DNA from: Levilactobacillus angrenensis
GTDB lineage: Bacteria; Bacillota; Bacilli; Lactobacillales; Lactobacillaceae
DNA: 64,000 bases
Assembly: GCF_003946085.1 (NCBI RefSeq)
Contig: NZ_RHOB01000001.1
Coordinates: 157,873 to 221,872, forward strand
Direction: 5' to 3'
Shown here piece by piece: positions 31,537 through 41,630 of the stretch. Positions within the stretch are counted from its first letter, which is position 1. Each line of letters opens with the position of its first letter. The translations under genes were made by a program, and so were the position numbers. Under the pieces are notes generated by a model that was not told the DNA's origin, did not search any database, and worked only from the letters and a program-made list of their open reading frames with translations.

Positions 31537-34500
31537 ATGAGTTTACAATTTATTTTGGGAAGCGCCGGGCAGGACCACCGGACGCCGATGGTCACGGCAC
31601 TGGCACAACAGGTGACGGACCAGCCCGCCGATCAGGGCTATTACTTGGTGCCGAACCATATCAAGTTTGAAACAGAAGTGGATGTCTTGGCGGCGTTAAA
31701 GGCCCAGTTGGCGCCGGACCAGCCGTTGTTTGCACAGACGCAGGTCCAGGTCTTTTCATTTACCCGTTTGGCCTGGTTCTTCATGAAAAACGAGCCGGTC
31801 TACCAGCTCCCACGGATCTCTACGGCGGGCCTCAATATGTTGATCTATCAAATCATTCAAAGCCATGCGGATGAGCTGACTATCTTTAGAGGTGAGGTCG
31901 ATCGGCCCGGTTTTGTCAGCCAATTGACCACGCAATTAGCTGAGTTCAAGGTGGGCCAGGTCACGGCGGCGGACTTGATGAGTGCCATCGACCAGCTCCC
32001 CAGCAACAATGCGGACCTGCAGGCTAAACTACATGACTTGATGATCATTTACGACGCCTTTGAGACCCAGATGCTGGGCAAATACATTGAAAATACTGAC
32101 TTACTCAATCAGCTGGCCGATTACCTGACCCAGCGAGTTGACCTCAGCCACGCGCATTTTTATTTGGAAGGCTTCTCACAATTGAGCGCGCAAGAACGGC
32201 AGCTGGTTGCGGTTTTGATTCAACAGGCGGCGAGTGTCACGGTAGCCTTGAATTTGGATAAGGCGTATCCGCAAGCTTTACCTGACCCGACCAATCTGTT
32301 CTTTCAGTCGGCCAAGACTTACCATCAATTGTATACGGTGGCACAGGCCAATCACGTGCGCGTCTTGGTGGACCAGCGGGCTAAATCGGCGCGGGTATCC
32401 GCGGACTTACAGGCGCTTGACGAGTACTGGCAGGCCAGCAATACCTTGGCGCCCTTGCCCCCACACGCCGCAACAACGCCGCAAGATATCCAAATCGTTC
32501 AGGCCGACAACCGCTACGTGGAAGTTTCGCGCGTGGCCACGCAGATTCGTCAGTTGGTGGCGACTGGTAAGTACCGCTACCAGGATTTCTTAGTGTTGGC
32601 GCGGCATTTGGACGCCTACCAAACGGTGATCGCTCCTATTTTTCAGGCGCAAGCGATTCCATATTTTGACGACGCCGATGTCCAAATGGCCGACCACCCC
32701 TTCGTGGAATTACTGAACAGCTTGTTTGACGTGCAACGCAAGAATTACCGTTACGCTGACGTCTTTCGGGTGTTGAAATCAGAACTGTTGCTCCCGAAGC
32801 AGGCGGATGGTCAGCCGCTGTCACTGCCAGCTTATCGACAAGCACTGGCGTTGACCGAAAACCTGGTCTTGAAAAATGGGTATGAGGGTCAACATCGCTG
32901 GACACAAGAAAAGGACTGGGTCTTCAACCGCTTTGCTACGGGGGATGGGGGGGTCCAAACCACTAAGGACCAACAAATCACGACGCAGATCAACCTGATT
33001 CGCCATTTCGTCAAACAGACCTTGCCCCCCTTCTTTGCCCGGCTCAAGGGGGCTAAGACGTACACCGAGGCCGTTGCCGTGCTCTACCAGTTTTTGGCCA
33101 ACGCCGGCGTACCGGAACGGCTGATGGCCTGGCGGGACCAAGCCATTGATGCGGGGGACTTGGTCCAGGCCGGTCAACCCGAACAGACTTGGGCGACCTT
33201 CTGCCAAATTTTAGATGAGTTCCATACGATCCTTGGCGACACGCCATTTGTGCAAGCTGACTTTCAATCACTCCTACAAGCGGGATTTGCGGGGGCGAAG
33301 TTCAATCAGATTCCGTCGACCTTAGATCAGGTCACGATTTCTGAAAGCGGCATCGTCCAGGCCAATAATCGGCAGATCACCTTCCTGATGGGGGCCACGG
33401 CCGATGCCATGCCAGATGATCAGGTGCCAACGACCTTGCTCGCAGATAATGACCGCCAAGACCTGAGTGACCAGCTCCAGCAGGTCGATGAGAACAGCTA
33501 CTTACGCGATGATGCCGCGACGCAATTGGCGGGCGAACCTTATTTGAATTACCTGGCCTTTTTGAGTGGCAGTGAGCAGCTGATCTTCAGCTACCCGGTC
33601 ACCAGCGATGCAGACCATAACGGCTTGCAGATTTCGCCCTACGTAGCGCGGATTCGCGACTATTTCCAATTGCCGACCCAAATTGCGGCGGCGACGCCTC
33701 AAGCCGAAGACGCCGACATTTTGCCATTTATCGGGACCCGGCGGACCACGCTGCGACACTTGGTACAAGCGGGTCACGACAGTCAATTGCGCGAAAAGCC
33801 ACTGTCTAATGCCTGGCTGTACGTGTTGCACCTGCTGCGAGCTGACCCCAATTACGGGGAGTTGACGACCAAATTACTGGGCAGTCTGAGTTACCGCAAC
33901 GTGCCGACGCCGCTGACGCCAGACATTGTGACCCAGCTGTACGGCAATAAGATCAACACCTCCATTTCCAAGTTAGAGGAATATTACGCCAACCCGTACG
34001 CCTATTACCTCAAATATGGGCTAAAACTGCAGGAACGCGACGTCTTTGAACTTTCGCCGGCTAGTACCGGGGAATTCTTCCATGCGACCTTAGATGGCCT
34101 GATGAAGCTGGTTAACCGTCAGCGCCTGGACCTAGCCGAGATGGACGACCAGCAATTACAGGAAATGACGGACGAGGTCATCGCCAAGATTCTGGATACG
34201 ACAGCCAATCCCCAGTTCGCCATTCTGGAGAGCTCGCACCGCATGACCTATATTCGCGAGCAGTTGATCAAGACGATGCGGCGAATGGCGTCGACCCTCC
34301 AGGAGCAGAGCAAACGCACCAAGTTCCGGCCCAAGCGGACCGAGGTCCAATTTGGCCTCGGGGATGAGCAGGGCTTAGCGGCACTGTCTTTTGATGTGGG
34401 GAAGCAGCGTCAGGTCACGGTTCGGGGACGAATCGACCGGCTGGACGCCATGCAGGTCAATGACAAGACCTATCTGGGCATCGTGGACTACAAGAGCTCC

Positions 34501-35142
34501 GAACATAAATTCAGCTATCAAGATGCCTACTACGGCCAGGCGATGCAGATGTTGACGTACCTGGATGCTGTACAGAAAAATATGCCCGAGCTGCTGGATA
34601 ACGTCACGACCAAGGACGCCGAACTGGCGGGGGCGGTGTACCTGCATTTGCAAAATCCGATTTTAAAGGCCGCCGACGTATTGGGGACGGACCTGGGGGA
34701 TGCGCTGTTGAAGGCCGAGCAATATCAAGGCCTGTTGCTCGATGACCCAGACCTGCTGACCAACTTAGATACGCTGTTCGCCGATCCGGACTTCACCGGG
34801 AGTTCCTTACTCTTCCGGGGCCTGCGCAAAACTAAGAAGGGTATCAGCTCATATGGCAAGTTGTTAGTGAACCCCAATGAGCTGAAATTACTGTTGGCGC
34901 ACACGGAACGCCTGATCAAGCGCGCGGCCACGGAGATTTTTGATGGCCACGTCGACCTCGCCCCCTTTCGGCAACAGAGTCGCACGGCCCTGCAGTATTC
35001 GCCGTACAAATCAATCATGCAATTTGATCCATTGCTAAAGGAAAACAACTACCGGGATCTCGCGGCGTTGAAAAAAGCTGACGTCATGGCAAAAATCAAG
35101 GCAGAACAAGGACAGGAGGGCCCCGATGAGCACGAAATTTAA
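31537..35142 (+). CDS. rexB: ATP-dependent helicase/deoxyribonuclease subunit B (RexB)
   Basis: A 1201-residue subunit of the AddAB/RexAB enzyme, which resects double-strand breaks up to Chi and loads RecA. The N-terminal helicase-like part begins SLQFILGSAGQDHRT. The C-terminal nuclease domain has GIVDYKSSEHKFSY with Asp984 of the catalytic DYK motif and nearby QxxxY-type residues (YYGQAMQMLTYLDA). The cysteine cluster that forms an iron-sulfur site in AddB proteins is absent, so this is the RexB form of lactic acid bacteria. ATG with GGAGG upstream; a TATAAT at 31497-31502 is a likely -10. The rexA start overlaps its end by 17 bases. Confidence 0.95.
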   Translation: MSLQFILGSAGQDHRTPMVTALAQQVTDQPADQGYYLVPNHIKFETEVDVLAALKAQLAPDQPLFAQTQVQVFSFTRLAWFFMKNEPVYQLPRISTAGLNMLIYQIIQSHADELTIFRGEVDRPGFVSQLTTQLAEFKVGQVTAADLMSAIDQLPSNNADLQAKLHDLMIIYDAFETQMLGKYIENTDLLNQLADYLTQRVDLSHAHFYLEGFSQLSAQERQLVAVLIQQAASVTVALNLDKAYPQALPDPTNLFFQSAKTYHQLYTVAQANHVRVLVDQRAKSARVSADLQALDEYWQASNTLAPLPPHAATTPQDIQIVQADNRYVEVSRVATQIRQLVATGKYRYQDFLVLARHLDAYQTVIAPIFQAQAIPYFDDADVQMADHPFVELLNSLFDVQRKNYRYADVFRVLKSELLLPKQADGQPLSLPAYRQALALTENLVLKNGYEGQHRWTQEKDWVFNRFATGDGGVQTTKDQQITTQINLIRHFVKQTLPPFFARLKGAKTYTEAVAVLYQFLANAGVPERLMAWRDQAIDAGDLVQAGQPEQTWATFCQILDEFHTILGDTPFVQADFQSLLQAGFAGAKFNQIPSTLDQVTISESGIVQANNRQITFLMGATADAMPDDQVPTTLLADNDRQDLSDQLQQVDENSYLRDDAATQLAGEPYLNYLAFLSGSEQLIFSYPVTSDADHNGLQISPYVARIRDYFQLPTQIAAATPQAEDADILPFIGTRRTTLRHLVQAGHDSQLREKPLSNAWLYVLHLLRADPNYGELTTKLLGSLSYRNVPTPLTPDIVTQLYGNKINTSISKLEEYYANPYAYYLKYGLKLQERDVFELSPASTGEFFHATLDGLMKLVNRQRLDLAEMDDQQLQEMTDEVIAKILDTTANPQFAILESSHRMTYIREQLIKTMRRMASTLQEQSKRTKFRPKRTEVQFGLGDEQGLAALSFDVGKQRQVTVRGRIDRLDAMQVNDKTYLGIVDYKSSEHKFSYQDAYYGQAMQMLTYLDAVQKNMPELLDNVTTKDAELAGAVYLHLQNPILKAADVLGTDLGDALLKAEQYQGLLLDDPDLLTNLDTLFADPDFTGSSLLFRGLRKTKKGISSYGKLLVNPNELKLLLAHTERLIKRAATEIFDGHVDLAPFRQQSRTALQYSPYKSIMQFDPLLKENNYRDLAALKKADVMAKIKAEQGQEGPDEHEI

Positions 35143-38100
35143 TTATACAAAAAGCCAACACCAAGCCATTTTCCAGACGGGCAATAACCTGTTGGTCTCG
35201 GCTTCGGCTGGCTCTGGGAAGACCCGGGTGCTGGTCCAACGAGTGATTGAACACCTCAAGGCGGGGATGGGCATCGACCACATTTTGATCGTGACCTTTA
35301 CCAAGGCCGCCGCAGCTGAGATGCGTGACCGTATTCAGACCGAGATGCGTAAAGAATTAGCCGCCAATCAGGGTAACAGTGAGCAGCAACAATTTTATCT
35401 GCGGCAATTAAACCAGTTGCCAGTTGCGGACATCAGTACGCTGGATGCCTTTTGTCTGCGGATCCTGCAACACTACTACTATGTCATCGACCAGGACCCC
35501 GTCTTTCGGTTGTTAGCGGACGAGACGGAAAACACCTTGTTGCGCGATGAAGTCTGGGCCGACCTGCGTGAACAACTGTATGCTGATGACGACTCGGGTT
35601 TATTTGCCCGACTGACCGAAAACTTCTCGGGTGACCGGAATGATCAAGGGTTGGCGGACTTGGTCCAACAGACCTACACGTTTGCCAACGCGACCCCGGA
35701 CCCGGCAGCTTGGTTGGCGGCGCTACCACAGCCTTATCAGTTGGACAGCGACCATCTGACCGGCACGACCTTTTATCAGCAACGGGTCAAACCGTTATTT
35801 ACCGAACAACTCCAGCAGGTCAAAGCCGACCTGACCAGTGCCCAGCAGTTGGCTGTTCAGGCCGACCTGACCAAGCAGCAGGACCACTTGACCCCGTTAC
35901 TCGGCCAGTTACAAGAGATTCAAGCACTGGTCGATGGTGATAGCTGGAACGCATTGCGCGCGGCGATTCAAAACTTTACTTGGGGCCGGGTGCCAGCCAT
36001 TCGCAAGAATAACGAGGACTATCCGATTTACAACGAGCTGAAGAGTACTTACTATGACCCGGCCCGTAAGCAATTGGCCGCTTTGCAGAAGTCGTATCTT
36101 TTGCAAACGGAAGAACAAGCGTTGACGACCATTGCCAAGTCCGGTGAGCTGGTCGGTGAACTGGCGCGGGTAGTGACGGCCTTTCGGAACGCCTACCGCC
36201 AAGAAAAGCAGCGCCGCCACGTCTTAGATTTTGCGGACATCGAGCACGCGGCTTTAGAAATTTTGACCAGTGACACCGACCAATCCCGGCAGGTGGCCGC
36301 GCAGTTGCGGGACCAATACCAAGAGATCATGGTCGATGAGTATCAGGATACCAACGGCCTGCAGGAAGCCATTTTAACGGCCATTGCCCAGCCGGCGCCC
36401 CACGGTAACCTCTTCATGGTGGGGGATGTTAAGCAGTCGATCTACCGGTTCCGCCAGGCGGATCCCACCTTATTCATGGACAAGACTGACCGGTACGCGA
36501 CTGACAGTGACGATGGACAGCTGATTGTCTTGGCCGAAAATTTCCGGTCGATGCGCAACGTGGATGACTTTACCAATTTGATTTTCAAACAGCTGATGGA
36601 TCGAGAATTGGGCGAAATCGCCTACACCGGTTCGGCCCAACTGAAGTATGGGGCCACTTACTATGATGAGCAGGCGCCCGATGTGGCCAGTACGGCCGAG
36701 TTGCTGGTCTATTTGACCGAGGGCGACGAGGACGCAGCCACGGACGACGAACCGGTCGATGCTACTTTTCAGGTGGATAACAAACACCAGGGGGAAGTCC
36801 TCCTGGTGGGTAAGAAGATTCAGGAACTGGTGAATGCCAAGACGCCATTTTATGACCGGGACCAAAAGAAAGTCCGGCCAATCTCGTATGGCGATATCAC
36901 CCTGTTAACGCCAACGCGGACCAATAATTTGATCATCACCGATGAATTGCGGCGGCTAGGAATTCCGGTCGTGGTCAATGACGCGCAAAATTATTTCAAG
37001 ACCACCGAGATTCAAATCATGATGGCGTTGCTCAAAATCATTGATAATCCCTACCAAGATATTCCACTGGCGGCAGTTTTACGGTCACCAATCGTCGGTC
37101 TGAATGAAAACGAACTCGCCCAATTGCGAATCAATCAGAAGACTGGCGACTACTACCAGGCCCTGTTGCACTACCAACGGACCTTTACGGCGACGACGGC
37201 CAGTGATTTTCAGCTGAACGTGTACAATAAGATCAGCCATTTCTTGGAACAGCTCCAAACCTTCCGCGACGTCGCTCAGCAAAATGAACTGGTCACGCTG
37301 ATCTGGCGAATCTACCAGGACACGGGCTTTTTAGACTACGTCGGCGGGATGCCGGCCGGTGAACAACGCCAGGCCAATTTGCACGCGCTGTATGAACGGG
37401 CGCAAAGCTACGAAAAGAGTAGCTTCAAGGGGCTCTTCCAGTTCGTCCGGTTCGTGGAGCGACTCCAGGAACGCGAGGCAGATTTGGCCGGGGCGCCCGT
37501 CCAATCAGCGGAAGATGCTGTGTCCGTCATGACGATCCATGGAAGCAAGGGGCTGGAATTCCCGGTCGTCTTCATCATGGACGCCTCGCGTGAGTTCAAT
37601 AAGCAAGACCAGCAAGGCAATTACGTCATGAGCGGCCGCCGCGGCATCGGTATTGACTACTTGGATCCGACTAGCCGGGTCAAGACGCCCAGCTTACAAA
37701 AATTGGTCACTGCCCAAGCGATTTCGCGGGCCAGCCTGGCCGAAGAAATGCGGAAGCTGTACGTGGCCTTGACGCGAGCTGAGTCTCGGCTGTACATCGT
37801 GGGCTCGCACAAGACCCAGGCCGAAGCGATTACGGCTTGGGAACAGGCGTACCAGAGTCCAAAATTGGTGCTGAACGCAACGTTGCGGGAGAAAAGCACG
37901 GTGGCCAACTACTTGGATTGGATTGGCATGTGCTTGGTTCGCGATGGCAAATTCCCCGATGATCTGCGTCAAGGGACGGCAACATTTTCTGGCTTGGCTG
38001 GGGATCCCGCGAACTTTAGCGTGACCTTTGCGACGGCCAGTGAGCTGGCTCCGGCGGAAAGCGTCAATGCAGCGGCCGTGGATTGGTTGAAGACCAACAG

Positions 38101-38914
38101 TGAGTCTGCCGCCCAGGTGCCGGCCACGGCGGTCAATGGTGAGCAGCTCCAGCACATCATGGATTTCCGTTACCCACATCAGGCAGCGACCGTGACCACG
38201 GCCTATCAGTCCGTCTCGGAAGCCAAGCGTCTATTTGAGGACCCCGATAACGCCACGATTGGTGAGTACCAAGCCAGCGCGACTGGACAGACGGGTCATC
38301 GGTTCGTGACGCACGATTTTGCGCGACCAGAGTTCTTGCAGACTGTCCGCGAACCCTTGCCAACTGAAATTGGGAGTGCGACGCATTTGGTCTTGCAAAA
38401 GTTGGACGTAACCACGGCGCCCACTGCGGAAAGTGTGCAGGCGGTCATCGACCAACTGGTAGCCGATCAAGTATTGACGGCGGCGGTGGCCCAACGGATT
38501 CAACCAGCGGCCATCCTGCGCTTTTATGACAGTACCTTGGGCCAACAAATCTTGGCCGCCCCGGACGAACTCCACCGCGAAGTGCCATTTTCTCTGTTGA
38601 TGCCGGCGCGTAGCTTATTTCGGGACTTTAAAGAGGCGGATTCTCAGGTGCTAGTCCACGGGATCGTGGATGGGTATTTGGAAACGCCGACTGGGGTGAT
38701 CTTATTTGACTACAAAACGGACCACGTCAACGTCGAAGCTAAAGCCCGAAGTGAAGCCAAGCTGCTCGACCGCTACGGTGGTCAGGTCAACTTGTACGCT
38801 GCGGCGTTGAAGCAAATGACCGGCAAACCAGTGGTCGCGCAATATCTCTACTTGCTTGCGAGTGGGGACCTCTTAGCCGTACCCGTCAAGAAAATTCAGA
38901 ATTTACCAGAATAA
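35126..38914 (+). CDS. rexA: ATP-dependent helicase/nuclease subunit A (RexA/AddA)
   Basis: A 1262-residue UvrD-type helicase with a C-terminal RecB-like nuclease. Walker A is SASAGSGKT (residues 25-33), Walker B is DEYQDTN starting at Asp404, later helicase motifs include MTIHGSKGLEFPVVF and YVALTRAESRLYIVG. The nuclease motif DYKTDHV starts at Asp1195, followed by QVNLYAAAL. It works with RexB in recombination repair and in the degradation of broken foreign DNA. ATG start with AGGAGGG placed inside the rexB coding region, so synthesis is coupled. A bidirectional terminator follows directly. Confidence 0.97.
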   Translation: MSTKFNYTKSQHQAIFQTGNNLLVSASAGSGKTRVLVQRVIEHLKAGMGIDHILIVTFTKAAAAEMRDRIQTEMRKELAANQGNSEQQQFYLRQLNQLPVADISTLDAFCLRILQHYYYVIDQDPVFRLLADETENTLLRDEVWADLREQLYADDDSGLFARLTENFSGDRNDQGLADLVQQTYTFANATPDPAAWLAALPQPYQLDSDHLTGTTFYQQRVKPLFTEQLQQVKADLTSAQQLAVQADLTKQQDHLTPLLGQLQEIQALVDGDSWNALRAAIQNFTWGRVPAIRKNNEDYPIYNELKSTYYDPARKQLAALQKSYLLQTEEQALTTIAKSGELVGELARVVTAFRNAYRQEKQRRHVLDFADIEHAALEILTSDTDQSRQVAAQLRDQYQEIMVDEYQDTNGLQEAILTAIAQPAPHGNLFMVGDVKQSIYRFRQADPTLFMDKTDRYATDSDDGQLIVLAENFRSMRNVDDFTNLIFKQLMDRELGEIAYTGSAQLKYGATYYDEQAPDVASTAELLVYLTEGDEDAATDDEPVDATFQVDNKHQGEVLLVGKKIQELVNAKTPFYDRDQKKVRPISYGDITLLTPTRTNNLIITDELRRLGIPVVVNDAQNYFKTTEIQIMMALLKIIDNPYQDIPLAAVLRSPIVGLNENELAQLRINQKTGDYYQALLHYQRTFTATTASDFQLNVYNKISHFLEQLQTFRDVAQQNELVTLIWRIYQDTGFLDYVGGMPAGEQRQANLHALYERAQSYEKSSFKGLFQFVRFVERLQEREADLAGAPVQSAEDAVSVMTIHGSKGLEFPVVFIMDASREFNKQDQQGNYVMSGRRGIGIDYLDPTSRVKTPSLQKLVTAQAISRASLAEEMRKLYVALTRAESRLYIVGSHKTQAEAITAWEQAYQSPKLVLNATLREKSTVANYLDWIGMCLVRDGKFPDDLRQGTATFSGLAGDPANFSVTFATASELAPAESVNAAAVDWLKTNSESAAQVPATAVNGEQLQHIMDFRYPHQAATVTTAYQSVSEAKRLFEDPDNATIGEYQASATGQTGHRFVTHDFARPEFLQTVREPLPTEIGSATHLVLQKLDVTTAPTAESVQAVIDQLVADQVLTAAVAQRIQPAAILRFYDSTLGQQILAAPDELHREVPFSLLMPARSLFRDFKEADSQVLVHGIVDGYLETPTGVILFDYKTDHVNVEAKARSEAKLLDRYGGQVNLYAAALKQMTGKPVVAQYLYLLASGDLLAVPVKKIQNLPE

Positions 38915-38917
38915 CCA

Positions 38918-38960
38918 AAAACGAGGACGAACCGCCGGTATGACGATTCGTCCTCGTTTT
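38918..38960. terminator. Bidirectional terminator after rexA
   Basis: Perfect 14-bp stem AAAACGAGGACGAA (38918-38931) / TTCGTCCTCGTTTT (38947-38960), shared with the convergent small membrane gene. Confidence 0.92.
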
Positions 38961-38963
38961 AGA

Positions 38964-39155
38964 TTATTGGTGAATCAAGAACAGTGAAATCAAGATAAAA
39001 ATCTGAACGACCATGACGGCTAACACGCCGGTAAAGTACTTGGTGTAATGGCGGTCGTGGTGGAACAGCCCACCAAGGATGCTGGCGAGGACGATTAGGC
39101 CGACGACCAACATGATGATCAGTTTTAATTTAACGTCGAAGTCTGTGGTTAACAT
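38964..39155 (-). CDS. Small two-helix membrane protein
   Basis: A 63-residue protein with two hydrophobic helices (about residues 11-31 and 41-61) separated by a His/Asp/Lys-rich turn (FHHDRHYTKY). AAGGGG stands eight bases before the ATG on the minus strand. Similar tiny proteins (DUF4059- or YtzI-like) are common in lactobacilli, but I cannot name the family. It lies downstream of the thiolase gene with a 63-base gap and may be cotranscribed. Confidence 0.7.
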   Translation of the reverse strand: MLTTDFDVKLKLIIMLVVGLIVLASILGGLFHHDRHYTKYFTGVLAVMVVQIFILISLFLIHQ

Positions 39156-39218
39156 CGCGTACGCCCCTTGTCGTCAATTGTTATTGCCATTATACCAGAA
39201 ATACCGGGGATACTGCGC

Positions 39219-40388
39219 CTAATCGCGTTCGATGGTCAAAGCAATGCCCATTCCCCCGCCGATGCACATGGACGCCAGCCCACGGTGCAGGTCGGCGCGA
39301 AGCAATTCGTGGAGCAGGGTGACCACGATGCGGGTCCCGGAAGCACCCAGGGGATGGCCGAGAGCAATGCTGCCGCCGTTGACGTTGAGTTTGTCAGCGG
39401 GGATGGCCAGATCACGTGCGATGGCGACGGACTGGGCCGCAAACGCTTCGTTGATCTCGAAACGGTCAATGTCGTTCACCGTTAGCCCAGCTTGACCCAG
39501 GGCACCTTGAATGGCCGTGACGGGTGCGTAACCCATCACGGCGGGGTCGATGCCGACCTCTTGGTAGCTGCGCAACGTGGCTAGGTAGGGCAGGTGGGCC
39601 GCTTGCGCCGCGGATTTGCGCATCAGGACCATGGCGGCCGCACCGTCATTTAGTCCCGCCGCATTGCCCGCCGTGACCGTGCCATCAGCCTTAAAGGCCG
39701 GCTTCAAATGGGCCAGTTGGTCCAAAGAGGTGGTCGTGCGGACGGCTTCATCGGCAGTAATGGTCGTGTCGCCAACGGTCACGGGAACAATTTCTGCCGC
39801 AAACCGGTCCGCGGCTTGGGCTTGGGTGGCTTTTTGTTGGGAATGCAGGGCAAAGGCATCTTGCTCGGCACGCGTGACGTGGTACTGTGTCGCCACGTTT
39901 TCGGCTGTCATGCCCATCGCTTCGCCGCCAAACGCATCGGTCAAACCATCGTTGGCCAAACTGTCGACTAACGTGGTGTGCCCTAATTTTTGCCCCCAGC
40001 GAATATCGTTGTTTAAGAAGGGGGCGTTGCTCATGCTCTCGGTGCCGCCCACCAGCACGGCATCGGCGTCGCCCATGAGAATAGCGCTTTGGCCCAGGCG
40101 GATGGCCTTGAGGCTCGACCCACAGACTTGATTGATGGTCATTGCCGTACTGGTGACAGGTAAACCGGCATTGAGTTCAATTTGGCGGGCCACATTTTGA
40201 CCCAACCCCGCCTGCAGGACCGTGCCAAAAATTGTCTGTTGAATCGCGGCGGGCTCGAGCCCACTGCGTTTAACGGCAGCCTGAGCCGCGATGGTGCCCA
40301 GTTCAACGGCCGATAACCCCCGCAAGCTCCGTCCAAATTTGCCAATAGGGGTCCGCACCGCACTTACAATTACAACTTCATCTGCCAT
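39219..40388 (-). CDS. Acetyl-CoA C-acetyltransferase (thiolase II)
   Basis: A 389-residue cytosolic enzyme that condenses two acetyl-CoA to acetoacetyl-CoA, the entry step of the mevalonate pathway for isoprenoids in lactobacilli. The full set of catalytic elements is seen: acyl-carrying Cys89 in NQVCGSSLKAI, the His in GGSIALGHPLGASG and the second Cys in SMCIGGGMGIAL; NEAFAAQS is also conserved. Length is typical. Start ATG with AAAAGGAG on the minus strand. No other mevalonate gene is in the window, so the unit stands alone. Confidence 0.95.
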   Translation of the reverse strand: MADEVVIVSAVRTPIGKFGRSLRGLSAVELGTIAAQAAVKRSGLEPAAIQQTIFGTVLQAGLGQNVARQIELNAGLPVTSTAMTINQVCGSSLKAIRLGQSAILMGDADAVLVGGTESMSNAPFLNNDIRWGQKLGHTTLVDSLANDGLTDAFGGEAMGMTAENVATQYHVTRAEQDAFALHSQQKATQAQAADRFAAEIVPVTVGDTTITADEAVRTTTSLDQLAHLKPAFKADGTVTAGNAAGLNDGAAAMVLMRKSAAQAAHLPYLATLRSYQEVGIDPAVMGYAPVTAIQGALGQAGLTVNDIDRFEINEAFAAQSVAIARDLAIPADKLNVNGGSIALGHPLGASGTRIVVTLLHELLRADLHRGLASMCIGGGMGIALTIERD

Positions 40389-40474
40389 GGTGATACTCCT
40401 TTTCGATAGTCTCCGAACCTCAAATATAACCGACTTTGCCGGATTTGTCTTGAATTTTAGGTTGAAATTGGGCG

Positions 40475-40498
40475 GATTTGCTTTTTCTTAAGGAATTT
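40475..40498 (+). repeat. 24-base sequence shared with 57908-57931, copy 1
   Basis: This 24-mer, including TTGCTTTTTCTTAAGG, is identical to 57908-57931. It lies in the gap between the thiolase and UPF0340 genes. At the second site it forms the -35 and spacer of a promoter; here no -10 follows. Confidence 0.7.
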
Positions 40499-40510
40499 TG
40501 GCCAATAAAA

Positions 40511-40539
40511 GAGACCAGCGTGGGTTAGGCGCTGGCCTC
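40511..40539 (-). terminator. Terminator of the ThiD/ECF/UPF0340 operon
   Basis: GAGACCAGCG (40511-40520) / CGCTGGCCTC (40530-40539), one wobble, with TTTT on the minus strand. Confidence 0.8.
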
Positions 40540-40550
40540 GGAGTTGTCGT

Positions 40551-41114
40551 TTAGAGGTTTGCTAAATCGTAGTTGGCACGTGGCCCGCCGACGTACTTCG
40601 GCCGTGATCGTAGTGCGGTGACGTGAGCGCCTCCCAGTTCGGTATAGGTTGGCCGAACTGGGACCTGGACGAATTTGACGTGCATGCCAATGGCCGTGTC
40701 GCCAATGTCTAGACCGGCCGCGGCCGTCACGTGTTCGACCTCAACGGGATCGTCAAATTGTTTGAAAGCGGCAATGGAGCAAGCCCCACCGGCGTGCAGT
40801 GCGGGGACGACGGTCACGATTTCTAAATCGCGTTGCTGGGCCACAGTTCGTTCGACGACCAGACTGCGGTTGATGTGCTCACAGCCTTGTACAGCTAAGT
40901 TAATGCCTAAGGGATCCAGTTGGTGCTTCAAGGTCTTGATGACCAGTTCGCCCACAGTCAGATCAGAGTTTTTACCGATGTGGCCGCCAACGATTTCGCT
41001 GGTGGAGCACCCCAGCACGAAGAGGTCGCCGCGGTGGAGTTGGGCGGTCGTGAGAATATTTTGAATATCAGTAGTCAGTTCTTTAGTAAATTCAACAGTG
41101 TCAATTGAGAGCAT
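40551..41114 (-). CDS. UPF0340 (DUF436, YwlG-like) family protein
   Basis: A 187-residue cytosolic protein. The segments [35 protein letters not shown] and [19 protein letters not shown] are the conserved blocks of the UPF0340/DUF436 family, whose biochemical role is not established. Conserved Cys and His in the first two blocks suggest metal or thiol chemistry. The gene starts 15 bases after the ECF S component stop, so it belongs to the vitamin-salvage operon here. Confidence 0.85.
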   Translation of the reverse strand: MLSIDTVEFTKELTTDIQNILTTAQLHRGDLFVLGCSTSEIVGGHIGKNSDLTVGELVIKTLKHQLDPLGINLAVQGCEHINRSLVVERTVAQQRDLEIVTVVPALHAGGACSIAAFKQFDDPVEVEHVTAAAGLDIGDTAIGMHVKFVQVPVRPTYTELGGAHVTALRSRPKYVGGPRANYDLANL

Positions 41115-41129
41115 AATGAAAGTCCTTTC

Positions 41130-41630
41130 TTAAATTGAGTGAGGTACGAGTTTGCGCAAGCTGCCAACCATGGCAGTCGTGACCGCCATACCGAAGGCGA
41201 CTTGCAAGCAGTTGCCAAATACAGAAGCGAGTCCAGCAGGCCACCCGAAGAGTAAGGCAGTCGCGCAGAAATAGCCACCAATCATGATGGCGCTTCCAAT
41301 TAAGAGCGGCCCGAAATAGGTTTTGAGGGTTGGTCGCCGCTGAGAAGTCAGATAGCCCACGGTGAATCCTTGAGTACCGTGGATCACTAGGGAAAAGAGG
41401 CACCAAACGGGATACCCGGTGATGATATCAATGAGAAAGCCGCTACCGCCCCCCACGATAGCCCCGACTTTGGGGCCAAACAGAATGGCACTGGTATAGA
41501 TACCGACTTCACACAAGGTGACGAAGCCATTAGTAGCGGGGACGGGAATCACGACCAGGATGGATAGTGCAACGGTCATTGCGGTCAAGATGGCGGCGAG
41601 AATATTTTGCTTGAGGTGTGCATGAGTCAT
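41130..41630 (-). CDS. ECF transporter S component, probably pyridoxine or HMP uptake
   Basis: A 166-residue membrane protein with about five to six helices, starting MTHAHLKQNILAAILT. The loop PVPATNGFVTLCEVGIYTSAILFGPKVGAIVGGG has the typical S-component pattern, with the AxxxA-like motif in helix one. Its start overlaps the stop of the ThiD-like kinase by four bases, which points to a shared substrate: hydroxymethylpyrimidine (HmpT type) or vitamin B6 (PdxU type). The general energy-coupling module must be encoded elsewhere. AAAGGAGG lies before the ATG; a longer frame to 41666 runs into the kinase gene. Confidence 0.85.
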   Translation of the reverse strand: MTHAHLKQNILAAILTAMTVALSILVVIPVPATNGFVTLCEVGIYTSAILFGPKVGAIVGGGSGFLIDIITGYPVWCLFSLVIHGTQGFTVGYLTSQRRPTLKTYFGPLLIGSAIMIGGYFCATALLFGWPAGLASVFGNCLQVAFGMAVTTAMVGSLRKLVPHSI